In this document: positions 44,407 to 53,328 of the stretch, in pieces
Position numbering within the stretch: the stretch's first letter is position 1
How the letters are laid out: every line of letters begins with the position of its first letter
Assembly (NCBI GenBank): GCA_945900965.1
Contig: CAMDKM010000015.1
Span: 1 to 64,000 of the forward strand
Length of the DNA: 64,000 nt
Source: Bordetella parapertussis
GTDB lineage: Bacteria; Pseudomonadota; Gammaproteobacteria; Burkholderiales; JACQAP01
Direction of reading: 5' to 3'
The notes under the pieces: generated by a model
Databases searched by the model: none
Told to the model about the DNA's origin: nothing
Seen by the model: the letters and a program-made list of their open reading frames with translations, nothing else
Position numbers and translations under genes: made by a program

Positions 44407-45036
44407 ATGAAACTCATCATCGCCCGCCCCAGTCCCTATGCACGCAAGGCGCGCATCGCGCTTCTTGAGAAAGGCCTTGCGTTCGAGACCGTCGTTGAGA
44501 ACCCCTGGCTGCCCGATACCAAGATGCCCGGCTTCAATCCTCTGGGCAAAGTCCCGGCGCTGGTGCTCGACGACGGGCGCGTGATTCACGATTCAAAAGT
44601 GATCGTCGAGTATCTGGAAACTTTGAATGCGCCACCTGCGCTGATTCCGGATTCCCCGCAATTGCGCATCGAACACAAACAGATCGAAGCCATTGCCGAC
44701 GGCGTGTGCGATGCCGTGGTGCTGGTCCGGCTCGAAGGCGCGCGCCCGAAAGACAAGCAAAGCGCGGACTGGGTTGCGCGTCAGCACAAGAAGATCGTCG
44801 CAGGCACTGCGGAACTGTCCCGCCTGCTCGGGGAGCGCGAATGGTTTACCGCACATGGCTTCGGGCTGGCCGATGTCGCCGCCGGCTGCATGCTGGGTTA
44901 TCTGGATTTTCGCTACCCCGAGTTTGACTGGCGCCAGACCGCGCCCAACCTTGGGCGCCTGCATGCCAGGCTTTCGGCGCGTCCCTCGTTTGTGCAGTCT
45001 GTTCCGCAGCCGCAGGAGTTGCCGGTGACGCGCTGA
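44407..45036 (+). CDS. Glutathione S-transferase family protein
   Basis: A 209-residue GST. The thioredoxin-like N-terminal domain reads MKLIIARPSPYARKARIALLEKG, with Ser at the active position as in YibF-like GSTs, and FNPLGKVPALVLDDGRVIHDSKVIVEYLE binds glutathione. The C-terminal helical domain is complete. It lies 12 bases upstream of an FMN-binding protein gene and may be co-transcribed. The substrate is not predictable. The start at 44407 fits the family; upstream in-frame codons do not. Confidence 0.9.
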   Translation: MKLIIARPSPYARKARIALLEKGLAFETVVENPWLPDTKMPGFNPLGKVPALVLDDGRVIHDSKVIVEYLETLNAPPALIPDSPQLRIEHKQIEAIADGVCDAVVLVRLEGARPKDKQSADWVARQHKKIVAGTAELSRLLGEREWFTAHGFGLADVAAGCMLGYLDFRYPEFDWRQTAPNLGRLHARLSARPSFVQSVPQPQELPVTR

Positions 45037-45048
45037 GTTGAACGCAGC

Positions 45049-45585
45049 ATGAATCCCGATCTGCGCTGGCTGGTGCCGGCGGCGATCTACGCGGTGGCAC
45101 AGCCGTGCATCGCCGCGAAGTACATGAGCGTGGAAGAGGCCATGAAGCTGAGCTTTCCGGTCGCGGAAGCGTTCGTTGAAAAAGTGGTGCAGTTGTCGCC
45201 CGCGCAAATGCAAGCGATCGACCAAGCCTCGGGTGTGCGCGGGCGCAGCGCGAAACAGCAAGTCTGGGTGGTTATGGTCAAGGGCAGCGTGGCGGGGTGG
45301 TTCCTGATCGATCAGGTGATCGGCAAACACGAGTTGATCACTTACACGCTGGGCATCAATGCTGATGGTAGCGTGCGGCAGGTGCAAATCATCGAGTACC
45401 TGGAAACCTATGGTTCCCAGGTGCGCTACCCGGCGTGGCGTGACCAGTTCGTCGGCAAAACCGTCGAAAGTCCTCTGGAACTGGAGCTTGATATCGGCAA
45501 CATCACCGGCGCGACCCTGTCGTCGAGACATCTCACCGAGGGCATCAAGCGGCTGCTGTTTCTCCACCAGGCCGTGCTGCGCTGA
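45049..45585 (+). CDS. Exported FMN-binding domain protein
   Basis: A 178-residue protein with a signal peptide (to about AIAAK 24) and an FMN-binding domain (PF04205 type). The segment NITGATLSS (151-159) resembles the flavinylation motif (S/T-G-A-T-x-S/T) in which Thr156 would carry covalent FMN added by ApbE. Such domains act in periplasmic electron transfer, as in NosR, RnfG and related modules. Unlike those, it is encoded only with a GST, without ApbE or redox partners nearby. Confidence 0.85.
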   Translation: MNPDLRWLVPAAIYAVAQPCIAAKYMSVEEAMKLSFPVAEAFVEKVVQLSPAQMQAIDQASGVRGRSAKQQVWVVMVKGSVAGWFLIDQVIGKHELITYTLGINADGSVRQVQIIEYLETYGSQVRYPAWRDQFVGKTVESPLELELDIGNITGATLSSRHLTEGIKRLLFLHQAVLR

Positions 45586-45609
45586 GCGGCGATTATTTGC
45601 TCCTTGTTC

Positions 45610-45780
45610 TCCGCGGCTCAGCGCGAAAACCTCAATCGCAATCGACTCACGCGGAGGCGCAGAGATGCAGAGGCGAACGAATAAGGTCCATAGCCTCTCT
45701 GCTTCTCGGCGTTTTCGTGTGAAAAATCCCACTTCAGATCCACTCACGCGGAGGGGATATTCGGAGAGGGTCAAAGAAGG
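45610..45780. repeat. CGCGGAG/GCAGAG-type repeat
   Basis: CACGCGGAGGCGCAGAGATG at 45649-45668 faces inverted CCTCTCTGCTTCTCGGCG at 45692-45709, and a second CACGCGGAGG lies at 45743. A similar CTCCGCTTCTCCGCGTCTCC is found at 46402-46421 at the far end of the pseudogene. It has the same architecture as the CACAGAG repeats with different units. Confidence 0.6.
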
Positions 45781-45826
45781 CCTTTATTTTTTTATGTACT
45801 CGGCGTTTCCGAGCCAAAATGGCATT

Positions 45827-46542
45827 ATGAAACCGCTAGATGACATAACTGGCGCGATCGTTGACTCAGCCAAGAAGATTAACATGGAGCTAGTGTGGTG
45901 CTTCGTACTTGGTGGCTCTTATGATTGAGTGCTGTCACGGCTGTCTGCGCGACAAAAGCGGCGAAATTGGTGCCAGACAAGGCGCAAACCGCAGCCAGGT
46001 TGAACACCTGGCGAGGATTTGTAACGCCGCATGGCTCCGATTCTCGCCGTCTTTTGTGCCGTCAAGTACGAAGCACTACACTAGGCTCGGGATTGCTCGA
46101 ATCTGTGTATGAGGCCGTGCTGGCCGGGGCACTGGAGCGCAGTGGCCTGCAGGTGGATCGGCAAAAGTCTATCCGCTTTGAATACGACGGGATGAATTTC
46201 GAATAGGGATTCCGTAGCGACTTGCTGGTGGGCGGGCGCGTCATCGTGGAACTGAAATCCGTGGAGAAGCTCGCGCTCGTTCACAGCAAACAACTGCTTA
46301 CCTATCTTAGATTGATGAAATTACCGGTCGGCCTGCTGGTCAACTTCGGCGCGCCCACGCTCAAAGAAGGTCTTCACCGTGTCGTCAACAACCTCGATTC
46401 CTCCGCTTCTCCGCGTCTCCACGTGAACCGTCCCCCACGACATGAACGCGTCCCTGCAATCGTCCCCGTAGAGCGACCTCGTGATTTGGCGGGGCATGGT
46501 GGATCGCAAATACGATTTCTGAGTCGGGGTAATCTCGGCTAA
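45827..46542 (+). pseudogene. GxxExxY family protein (PDDEXK_3), disrupted
   Basis: The pieces are recognisable. MKPLDDITGAIVDSAKKINMEL is the start. It is interrupted by a 187-bp element, then LGSGLLESVYEAVLAGALERSG carries the family's G-x-x-E-S-x-Y motif. An in-frame TAG follows at 46204-46206, where relatives have Glu (NFE-stop-GFRSDLLV). Homology continues through VIVELKSVEKLALVHSKQLLTYL and ends near VVNNL (about 46400). Removing the element and one CTAG restores MELGSGLLESVYE exactly. Two independent lesions show that it is dead. Confidence 0.88.
45894..46080. mobile_element. 187-bp MITE with CTAG target duplication
   Basis: Terminal inverted repeats TGT[G/A]GTGCTTCGTACTTG match at 17 of 18 positions. 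CTAG flanks both ends (45890-45893 and 46081-46084) and the pre-insertion gene sequence has a single CTAG, so the duplication is 4 bp. No transposase is encoded. A 4-bp YTAR-like target fits IS5-group elements, an inference from known family habits. Confidence 0.9.
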
Positions 46543-46683
46543 GCATTCCGGCCTCGGGGAGGGTAGAATTTCCCTTGCTCGATTTCAGGGCGACTGCCTT
46601 TTAAGATGGCTGCGGCGGCGCCAGGACAAAAAAGAACAATGCCTTCAAGAAATTGAGCCCATAACGAGGAGAACCTGGAACCC

Positions 46684-47541
46684 ATGGACTACCATTCCCC
46701 CACCACTGCCAAAGACGCGGCAGGGTTGCTGGCCAACGAAGGCGCGCACGTGCTGGCAGGAGGCACGGATTTGTTGGTGAAATTACGCGCGGGATTTGTC
46801 GCACCCCGCATGCTGGTGGACTTGAAAGCCGTGCCGCGCCTGCGCGGCATCGAAAGCGATGCGCGGGGCTGGCGTATCGGCGCGGCAACTCCTTGCGCCG
46901 AGATTGGCGAGCATGCTGCATTTGCGGCGGCCTGGCCGGGCGTGGTGGAGGCTCTGCAACTCATTGGCTCGACCCAGATTCAGGGCCGCGCCACGCTGGG
47001 TGGCAATCTTTGCAACGCTTCCCCTGCCGCCGACAGCGTGCCCGCACTCATTGCCGCCGGTGCGATATGCGAAGTGGTCTCTACTCAAGGCGTTCGCGAA
47101 GTGCCGGTAGAAGCCATCGTCACCGGGCCGGGACGCACCTCTCTGGCGCGTGGCGAATTTGTCCTGGGATTCCGCTTGCCCCAGAAATTGCCGAAGGCGG
47201 GTGATGCGTACCTTCGCTTCATTCCCCGTACGGAAATGGATATTGCCGTAGTGGGCGCCGGTGTGTCGCTGGCGCTGGATGCTAATGGCGTGTGTACCCA
47301 TGCGCGAGTAGGGCTGGGTGCCGTGGCCCCGACACCGCTGCTGGTTGCCGAGGGGGCCAAGGCTTTAATCGGGACTCGTGTGGATGCTGCGGCTCTGAAG
47401 GCATTGACTGCTGCTGCGAGTGCCGCATGCAAACCTATCGACGACAAGCGCGGCACGGTTGCCTATCGCATCAAGGTGGCGGGAGTGCTGGCGCGGCGTG
47501 CTGCGACCATCGCACTTGAACGCGCCACCAATAAAAAATAA
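46684..47541 (+). CDS. FAD-binding subunit of a molybdenum hydroxylase (CoxM-like)
   Basis: A 285-residue medium subunit of the xanthine-dehydrogenase family. The FAD motifs are VLAGGTDLLVKLRAG (about residues 22-36) and TLGGNLCNASPAADSVPAL (about 103-121). It carries electrons from the 2Fe-2S subunit to NAD, quinone or another acceptor. It lacks the extra 4Fe-4S loop of 4-hydroxybenzoyl-CoA reductase. It is the first gene of a medium-small-large operon, 15 bases before the next gene. Confidence 0.92.
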   Translation: MDYHSPTTAKDAAGLLANEGAHVLAGGTDLLVKLRAGFVAPRMLVDLKAVPRLRGIESDARGWRIGAATPCAEIGEHAAFAAAWPGVVEALQLIGSTQIQGRATLGGNLCNASPAADSVPALIAAGAICEVVSTQGVREVPVEAIVTGPGRTSLARGEFVLGFRLPQKLPKAGDAYLRFIPRTEMDIAVVGAGVSLALDANGVCTHARVGLGAVAPTPLLVAEGAKALIGTRVDAAALKALTAAASAACKPIDDKRGTVAYRIKVAGVLARRAATIALERATNKK

Positions 47542-47556
47542 AGGTAGGAGAACAAC

Positions 47557-48033
47557 ATGGCAAAACAACATGTGACAACAACCGTGAATGGGGACTCCGT
47601 CGAGTTCCTGTGCACGACGGAGCAGACGCTTTTGGACGTGCTACGCGACCAGTTGTTCCTGACCGGCAGTAAGGAAGGCTGTGCCTCCGGGGATTGCGGG
47701 GCATGCAGCGTGATGCTGGATGGCCGGCTGGTGTGCGCCTGCCTGGTGCTGGGCGTGGAGTCCCAAGGTCGCAAGGTGGAAACCATCGAGGGCATGGCAA
47801 AAGGCGAAACGCTGCATCCCCTGCAACAGAAATTTCTGGAACACGCCGCCTTACAGTGCGGCATCTGCACGCCGGGGTTTCTGGTGGCGGCCAAAGCGCT
47901 GCTGGAAAAGAAGGCCAATCCCACCGAGACCGAAGTGCGATATTGGCTGGCGGGCAATTTATGCCGATGCACCGGTTACGACAAGATTGTGCGTGCGGTC
48001 ATGGATGCCGCCGCAGTGATGCGAGCGGCCTGA
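47557..48033 (+). CDS. 2Fe-2S subunit of a molybdenum hydroxylase (CoxS-like)
   Basis: A 158-residue small subunit. Cluster motifs are CASGDCGACSVMLDG with a later Cys in VCACLV, and CGICTPGF with NLCRCTGYDKI. An AGGAG site precedes the ATG. After its stop comes a 224-base gap with a CACAGAG-type repeat before the large-subunit gene, unusual inside an operon whose products form a fixed complex. Confidence 0.93.
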   Translation: MAKQHVTTTVNGDSVEFLCTTEQTLLDVLRDQLFLTGSKEGCASGDCGACSVMLDGRLVCACLVLGVESQGRKVETIEGMAKGETLHPLQQKFLEHAALQCGICTPGFLVAAKALLEKKANPTETEVRYWLAGNLCRCTGYDKIVRAVMDAAAVMRAA

Positions 48034-48052
48034 CGGCAGCGTAAGGCAATGT

Positions 48053-48218
48053 AGCCACAGAGGGCACAGAGAACACAGGGAGATTCATAAATAATGCATG
48101 ATCGACAGTCCGAACCTTACTGGAGTAGGAGCAATTTGATCCACACATTATTCTGTCTCGACTTTTCTCTGTGACCTCTGTGTCCTCTGTGACCTCTGTG
48201 TCCTCTGTGGCATAAGTT
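48053..48218. repeat. CACAGAG-type inverted repeat inside the Mo-hydroxylase operon
   Basis: GCCACAGAGGGCACAGAGAA at 48053-48072 faces five tandem 9-base CTCTGTGNN units at about 48169-48213, ending TGTGGC. The outer part (GCCACAGAGGACACAGAG on the reverse strand) equals that of the element at 39056. No clear target duplication was seen. Confidence 0.8.
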
Positions 48219-48257
48219 TTTTCGAACTAAAGCGATATTGACGAAGGGAGTGATGCG

Positions 48258-50537
48258 ATGAACGACATGACAGCCCCGGAACTGGTCCAGCAAAAACTGA
48301 AAATCGTCGGCACCCGGCCATTGCGCCCGGACGGTGTTGATAAGGTGACCGGACGCGCCAAATTCGGCGCCGATCTGCATGTGGCCAACATGCTGATCGG
48401 CAAGGTGCTGCGCAGCCCCCATGCACATGCGCGCATCAAGTCGATCGATGTGTCGAAAGCCAAAGCTCTGAAAGGCGTGAAGGCGGTGATTACTTCCGCA
48501 GACCTGTGCGATCTGCCCTCGGAATTCATTCCGGCAGGCGAGATGATGGTGAATTTCAAGGATATGACCCGCAACGTCATGGCGCGCGAGAAGGTGTTGT
48601 ACGAAGGTCATGCGCTGGCGGCGGTGGCAGCGGTGAACGACGCGATCGCCGCGCAGGCGCTTGCGCTGATCGAGGTCAAGTATGAAGTGCTGCCGCATGT
48701 GATGGATGTCGCCAGGGCCATGGAGCCCGACGCGCCGCTGCTGCATGACGATATGTACACGATCGGCGTAGAGCCCAAGCCGGCCAAGCCTTCCAATATC
48801 GCCAAGCGCGTGGAATTCGGTTTCGGCGATCTGGCAGCGGGTTTTGCCAAGGCCGACGTCGTCGTCGAGCGAGAATTCTCGACAAAGCCAGTGCATCAGG
48901 GCTACATCGAACCGCATGCCTGTCTGGCGAACGTCTCGGAAGACGGGCAGGCGGAATTGTGGTGTACCACCCAAGGTCAATTCATCGTGCGTGCCTTCTG
49001 CGCGAAACTGCTGGGCATGGATGTGTCGAAGCTGCGGGTGACCGCCTCGGAAATCGGCGGCGGTTTTGGCGGGAAAACCGTGGTGTATCTGGAGCCGCTG
49101 GCGCTGGCGTTGTCGCGCAAGGCTTGTCAGCCGGTGAAAATGACCATGTCGCGCACCGACGTGTTCCGCGCGAGCGGACCGACCTCCGGTGCCAAGATCT
49201 GGGTCAAGGTAGGCGCTACCAGGGATGGCCGTATTACCGCGGCCGATGCGTTGCTAAAGTATCAGGCTGGTGCTTTTCAGGGTTCGCCGGTGCAGCCCGG
49301 CGCCATGTGCGCCTTTGCGCCCTACGATCTTGAAAACGTGCGCATCATTGGTTTTGATGTGGTGGTGAATCGTCCCAAGGTGGCGGCTTACCGCGCGCCG
49401 GGCGGGCCGATTTCGGAATACGCCGTCGAGAGCGTGATCGATGAAATCGCCATGAAGATCGGCATGGACCCGATCGAGTTTCGATTGAAAAACGCCGCGA
49501 AGGAAGGCACGCGCGCCCCTTACGGTCCAAAACTCGGCCCGATCGGACTGGTGCAAACGCTGGAAGCCGCGCGCGCCCATGCACATTACAGCGTGCCGCT
49601 CAAAGCCAATCAAGGCCGCGGTGTGGCGTCGGGCTTCTGGTTCAACATCGGCGGCGAAACCTGCGCCTCGATGAATCTGGGCGAAGACGGCAGCGTGGCC
49701 ATCGTGGTGGGCACGCCCGACATTGGCGGTTCGCGCGCATCGCTGTCCATGATGGCTGCCGAAGAACTGGGTATTCCACTGAAGCAGGTGAGCGCCGTGA
49801 ATGGTGACACGAGTTCCCTCGGGTTCAACTTTCTGACGGGAGGCAGTCGGGTGACCTTCTCCAGCGGCATCGCGGTGGTGGAAGCAGCGCGCGATGTCAT
49901 CAAGCAACTGCGAGGGCGTGCCGCAAAAATCTGGGAAGTTCCAGTCGAGGAAGTGGATTGGTTCGAGGGCCATGCGCGACACGCTGGCAAAGGCAAGTCG
50001 CTCAGTCTTACCGAACTGGCCAAAACGGCTGGGAAAACCGGTGGTCCGATCAGCGGCAATGCCGCACTGAATGTCACCGGCGCGGGGCCCAGTCTGGCGA
50101 CCCATCTAGTGGATGTCGAGGTGGATCCCGAAACCGGCAAGGTGACGATTCTGCGCTACACCGCCATCCAGGATGCCGGCAAGGCCGTGCACCCCAGTTA
50201 TGTAGAAGGCCAGATGCAAGGTGGCGCGGTGCAAGGCATCGGTTGGGCGCTGAACGAGGAGTACATCTATGACGACAAAGGCCGCATGGAAAATGCCGGC
50301 TTTCTGGATTATCGGATTCCCGTGTGTTCGGACGTGCCGATGATCGACACGGTGATCGTGGAAGTTCCCAATCCGCGCCATCCCTATGGCGTGCGCGGTG
50401 TGGGCGAAACGCCCATCGTGCCACCCATGGGTGCCATTGCAAACGCGGTATCGCATGCAACCGGTGTGCGCTTCACCGAGTTGCCGATGTCGCCCCCGCG
50501 TGTGTTGGCGGCGATCGACGGCCAAAAGGGAGCGTAA
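48258..50537 (+). CDS. Molybdopterin-binding large subunit (CoxL-like)
   Basis: A 759-residue catalytic subunit. The Mo-site loops are EIGGGFGGKTVVYLEPLALAL and KVAAYRAPGGPISEYAVES, and the C-terminal GVRGVGETPIVPPMGAIANAV carries the catalytic Glu. The active-site loop AYRAPG differs from the AYXCSFR of form I CO dehydrogenase, so this is a hydroxylase of another substrate (aromatic, purine or aldehyde). There is no Tat signal, so the complex is cytosolic, unlike the IorAB-like enzyme at 20.3 kb. A GGGAG site precedes the ATG. Confidence 0.93.
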   Translation: MNDMTAPELVQQKLKIVGTRPLRPDGVDKVTGRAKFGADLHVANMLIGKVLRSPHAHARIKSIDVSKAKALKGVKAVITSADLCDLPSEFIPAGEMMVNFKDMTRNVMAREKVLYEGHALAAVAAVNDAIAAQALALIEVKYEVLPHVMDVARAMEPDAPLLHDDMYTIGVEPKPAKPSNIAKRVEFGFGDLAAGFAKADVVVEREFSTKPVHQGYIEPHACLANVSEDGQAELWCTTQGQFIVRAFCAKLLGMDVSKLRVTASEIGGGFGGKTVVYLEPLALALSRKACQPVKMTMSRTDVFRASGPTSGAKIWVKVGATRDGRITAADALLKYQAGAFQGSPVQPGAMCAFAPYDLENVRIIGFDVVVNRPKVAAYRAPGGPISEYAVESVIDEIAMKIGMDPIEFRLKNAAKEGTRAPYGPKLGPIGLVQTLEAARAHAHYSVPLKANQGRGVASGFWFNIGGETCASMNLGEDGSVAIVVGTPDIGGSRASLSMMAAEELGIPLKQVSAVNGDTSSLGFNFLTGGSRVTFSSGIAVVEAARDVIKQLRGRAAKIWEVPVEEVDWFEGHARHAGKGKSLSLTELAKTAGKTGGPISGNAALNVTGAGPSLATHLVDVEVDPETGKVTILRYTAIQDAGKAVHPSYVEGQMQGGAVQGIGWALNEEYIYDDKGRMENAGFLDYRIPVCSDVPMIDTVIVEVPNPRHPYGVRGVGETPIVPPMGAIANAVSHATGVRFTELPMSPPRVLAAIDGQKGA

Positions 50538-50554
50538 AGAAGGGGGCGTCGGAT

Positions 50555-50803
50555 TTGGCGCGCCTGATCCTTGGCGGCACGTTGCAGAAGCTCGCGGGCT
50601 GCGAGGCAGAGTTGGAAATCGATGCGCGCGACGTCAAGCAGTTGCTCCGCATGTTGAGCGAGCGTTATCCGGCGCTCGCGCCGCACCTGGAGAGCGACGC
50701 CTACGCCATCGCCATCGATGGCGAGATATTCCAGGATGTCTGGTTCGCCCCCATTCGAGAGGACAGCGAAGTCCATTTGATCCCGGCAATTCGAGGTGGA
50801 TAG
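50555..50803 (+). CDS. MoaD/ThiS-like ubiquitin-fold protein
   Basis: An 82-residue beta-grasp protein ending AIRGG, the C-terminal GG that is adenylated and thiocarboxylated in MoaD and ThiS. The pattern LILGGTLQKLAG, LLRMLSERYPAL, YAIAIDGEIFQDVWFAPI, DSEVHLIPAIRGG fits the family. The start is inferred at TTG 50555, after AGGGGG, 15 bases past the large-subunit stop. Its position suggests that it supplies sulfur for the molybdenum cofactor of this enzyme or assists its maturation. Confidence 0.8.
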   Translation: MARLILGGTLQKLAGCEAELEIDARDVKQLLRMLSERYPALAPHLESDAYAIAIDGEIFQDVWFAPIREDSEVHLIPAIRGG

Positions 50804-50867
50804 CCAGGTAATCGATTGCGTGATGGTTTTGTAAGGGCCAGCACGCCGATTAGCTTAAATCATGGAG

Positions 50868-50998
50868 ACGAATCACGGAGAACACGGAGTGAGTCCAAGG
50901 ACTTAATTCTGCCCGGGGCTCGTGCCTGATTGGTGAATGAACATCGAACAATTACGCGTTTTTTCTCCGTGATCCCCGTGTTCTCCGTGATTCAATTG
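50868..50998. repeat. CACGGAG-type inverted repeat
   Basis: GAATCACGGAGAACACGGAG at 50871-50890 faces CTCCGTG...CCCCGTGTTCTCCGTGATTC at about 50966-50993. Same architecture as the repeats at 11568, 34268, 39056 and 48053, lying in a 246-base gap without a gene. Confidence 0.8.
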
Positions 50999-51049
50999 TT
51001 TTTGTGGACCAGGTGACTTAATTGAGAAAAATAACAAAGGAGCATGCCA

Positions 51050-51574
51050 ATGCAGGCACACAAATTCATTTGCCGACTGTGTGTGAGTCTGTTTGCCGTT
51101 CTGGGGTGTGCTGAACTGCACGCAATGATGGAGGCAGACAAGTTCATTGGCGCCTGGCGCCTGGTTTCGGCGGAGTTCCGTTCCGAGGATGGATCGCCGG
51201 CAGAATCTCCCTATGGCTCAGATCCGCAAGGGCTGCTCATTTATGAAGCTCAGGGCACCATGTCCGCGCAATTGGCGCAAAGTGGGCGTAAGCCTTTTGC
51301 CATTGCCGATCGGATGGCTGGCACACCAGAAGAAATCAAGGCTGCTTTCGAGACCTATCAGGCGTATTACGGTCGCTTCAAGATCGACGAACGCGAACAC
51401 ATCGTCACGCACACCGTCATTCAATCGCTGTTGCCCAACTGGGTCGGGACGGAGCAGCGTCGACACTACCAATTCAAAGATGGCAGATTGATCCTGCGAA
51501 CGCCGCCACTGTTGATAGGTGGGAAGCGCGTGACAGGCGAACTTATTTGGGAAAAAATCCGCCTGGGCAAGTAA
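51050..51574 (+). CDS. Lipocalin-like domain protein, exported
   Basis: A 174-residue protein with a signal peptide to about residue 25 and a single lipocalin-like barrel (Lipocalin_5 type): FIGAWRLVSAEFRSEDGS, PQGLLIYEAQGTMSAQL, YYGRFKIDEREHIVTHTV, RRHYQFKDGRLILRTPP and the closing GELIWEKI. These proteins bind small hydrophobic ligands; none is known here. AAAGGAG lies 8 bases before the chosen ATG; another ATG two codons upstream is too close to that site. Confidence 0.85.
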   Translation: MQAHKFICRLCVSLFAVLGCAELHAMMEADKFIGAWRLVSAEFRSEDGSPAESPYGSDPQGLLIYEAQGTMSAQLAQSGRKPFAIADRMAGTPEEIKAAFETYQAYYGRFKIDEREHIVTHTVIQSLLPNWVGTEQRRHYQFKDGRLILRTPPLLIGGKRVTGELIWEKIRLGK

Positions 51575-51582
51575 TGACCGAG

Positions 51583-52149
51583 TTATCGGTCAAAGTGCGC
51601 GTAAACGATTGGCAGGGCTACGGCGAGCAAAGACAGCCCAAACCCCACTATCCACTCGACCTGAAACAGCATCAGCAGCGGTAATACGAGAAAAACGATT
51701 GCCAGAATCCAGGGCACGCGAGGAAACGGCCCCATGTCGACATTGAGTTTCTGGTTGAGCCAGATGGCGATGGCGCCAGGCACATGCTTGGACCGGCCGC
51801 CCAGCGCATGCATCAAGGCCCGGTTTTCCAGCCAATAGAACAGAATGCACAGTTGAACCAAAAAACTCCCGATCAGAATTACCGGCGCCAGAATAAGCGC
51901 AAGAATTGCGAGAAGTGTGTGGACTTCGCTGATATAAACATAAGTCCCTGCGGAAAGCGTGATGCTAAACAGCAGAAGAATTAGCACTGACGGTAGGACG
52001 AGTTGTCTACAGTCAACTACATAGCGCCGTAGCCCATCTCCCTCCTGGAGTCTCAGGAAAAGATCCAACGCATCTTCCAGTGATTTGAGCGGCAGCAGCC
52101 GAACAATCCAGTGCTTACGACGGTACCGTAAAGTTGAGCTAAACATCAT
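51583..52149 (-). CDS. Membrane protein of unknown function
   Basis: A protein of about 188 residues with four strongly hydrophobic segments (VLPSVLILLLFSITLSAGTY; LLAILALILAPVILIGSFLV; WILAIVFLVLPLLML; WIVGFGLSLLAVALPIV). The first 45 residues are basic and cytoplasmic. I recognise no family. Start alternatives are two adjacent ATGs at 52149 and 52146 and one at 52176. It is convergent with the lipocalin-like gene, 8 bases apart. Confidence 0.7.
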   Translation of the reverse strand: MMFSSTLRYRRKHWIVRLLPLKSLEDALDLFLRLQEGDGLRRYVVDCRQLVLPSVLILLLFSITLSAGTYVYISEVHTLLAILALILAPVILIGSFLVQLCILFYWLENRALMHALGGRSKHVPGAIAIWLNQKLNVDMGPFPRVPWILAIVFLVLPLLMLFQVEWIVGFGLSLLAVALPIVYAHFDR

Positions 52150-52329
52150 GCCACCCTGTAGCCATGGGAAGTTCAAGGATACAAAATTCCGGGCAATGCC
52201 GCTGCTCGGATTTCGACGCCTGGCGGCGACGATCGCAATTTAGACACCGGTCAAGAATTTAAGGTTTGGCACGCCGCGTGCCCAATGGCGGGTACCAAGC
52301 CTGATCTGGTTCCAGTCCAGGGGGCATTG

Positions 52330-53127
52330 TTATCGATAGTGCGCAACCTTCATCGTATAGTCCACCCGGGCGTCCAGAGGTTTGAGTTTGCCATCGATCT
52401 CCTGCTTCGGCGGTACCCGTCCCACGTATCTCGTGACGTTACGGCTGGAGGAATCGAATTCCACCGTGAGTGGGTCTAGTGCGAGTCGGACGAGGAAGTT
52501 ACTGGGGGTGACCGAAAAGGAGGTGTGTCCGTCGGCTACTTCGGACAAGCGAATATCGAATCCGTAGGTTTTCTTCTCAGCCAACGCAATAAAGCGAACC
52601 GGAATGGCTCGGCCCTTCAGCAACTCATCCCAATGCTTCAGAATGAATCCGTGCAGTGAGGGCCCGCTGACGACCGGTCGGTTGACTTTTTCGGAAGCGG
52701 TGGTGACTTTGCCGCTCTCGTTCAGCACATATTCCAGGCGCTGACCGTCGATGACCACCACGCTGCCGCTGTAGCCTGCCTGTTTGTTGGTGGCTTCGAA
52801 TCCCAGCAAGTCGTAATTGTTGGTGAACTGGGCGGACTCGACGAGGATGACATCTCCGATCGGAGTGCGCGTGATGTGCGAGGAAGTCAGGCCCTCGGGG
52901 ATTTCGCCGACCCGCCTTTGGTAGGAATACAACTGCGATGCGGGCGAGCCGCCCAGAGCATGGACGGAGCCTTCGTAAATCAACCGTCCGGCGGTTTCGG
53001 GTGCCGTGCGCAACGCTTCGAGACGCGCGGCGCCAGGTTGATCAAGCGGCTTTGTTGCAGGGGAACCGCAGGCGCTGAGCATCGACAGCAGGGCAGCGCT
53101 AAAGCAGCTAATGGTGGCATGACGCAT
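52330..53127 (-). CDS. Putative lipoprotein, unknown function
   Basis: A 265-residue protein starting MRHATISCFSAALLSMLSAC, a lipoprotein signal with lipobox LSAC, and AAGGAG 8 bases upstream. The mature part is about 245 residues, beta-rich, with no motif I can name. The cysteine is followed by Gly-Ser, which favours outer-membrane sorting. It is divergent from a LysR gene across about 200 bases. Confidence 0.75.
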   Translation of the reverse strand: MRHATISCFSAALLSMLSACGSPATKPLDQPGAARLEALRTAPETAGRLIYEGSVHALGGSPASQLYSYQRRVGEIPEGLTSSHITRTPIGDVILVESAQFTNNYDLLGFEATNKQAGYSGSVVVIDGQRLEYVLNESGKVTTASEKVNRPVVSGPSLHGFILKHWDELLKGRAIPVRFIALAEKKTYGFDIRLSEVADGHTSFSVTPSNFLVRLALDPLTVEFDSSSRNVTRYVGRVPPKQEIDGKLKPLDARVDYTMKVAHYR

Positions 53128-53328
53128 GGTAGAACTCCTTGAGTGTAAAGTTGAGTTTGGCCGGAAGGCGGGATCCAGGGATTCGCGCTTCTCCGGTGTC
53201 GGCAAGTCGTACCGGCCACTGCGTGTTCGCCGATGTCTCACCGATGGGTCGCACTGTAGGCATCAAAGTGCACGAGAAAAAGCCGATGAGTGTCAATGCA
53301 TCATTGCTGCCAATGACATAATCCGTTC

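Noticed and set aside
48258-50537. Form I CO dehydrogenase large subunit
   Set aside because: The active-site loop is AYRAPG, not the AYXCSFR signature.
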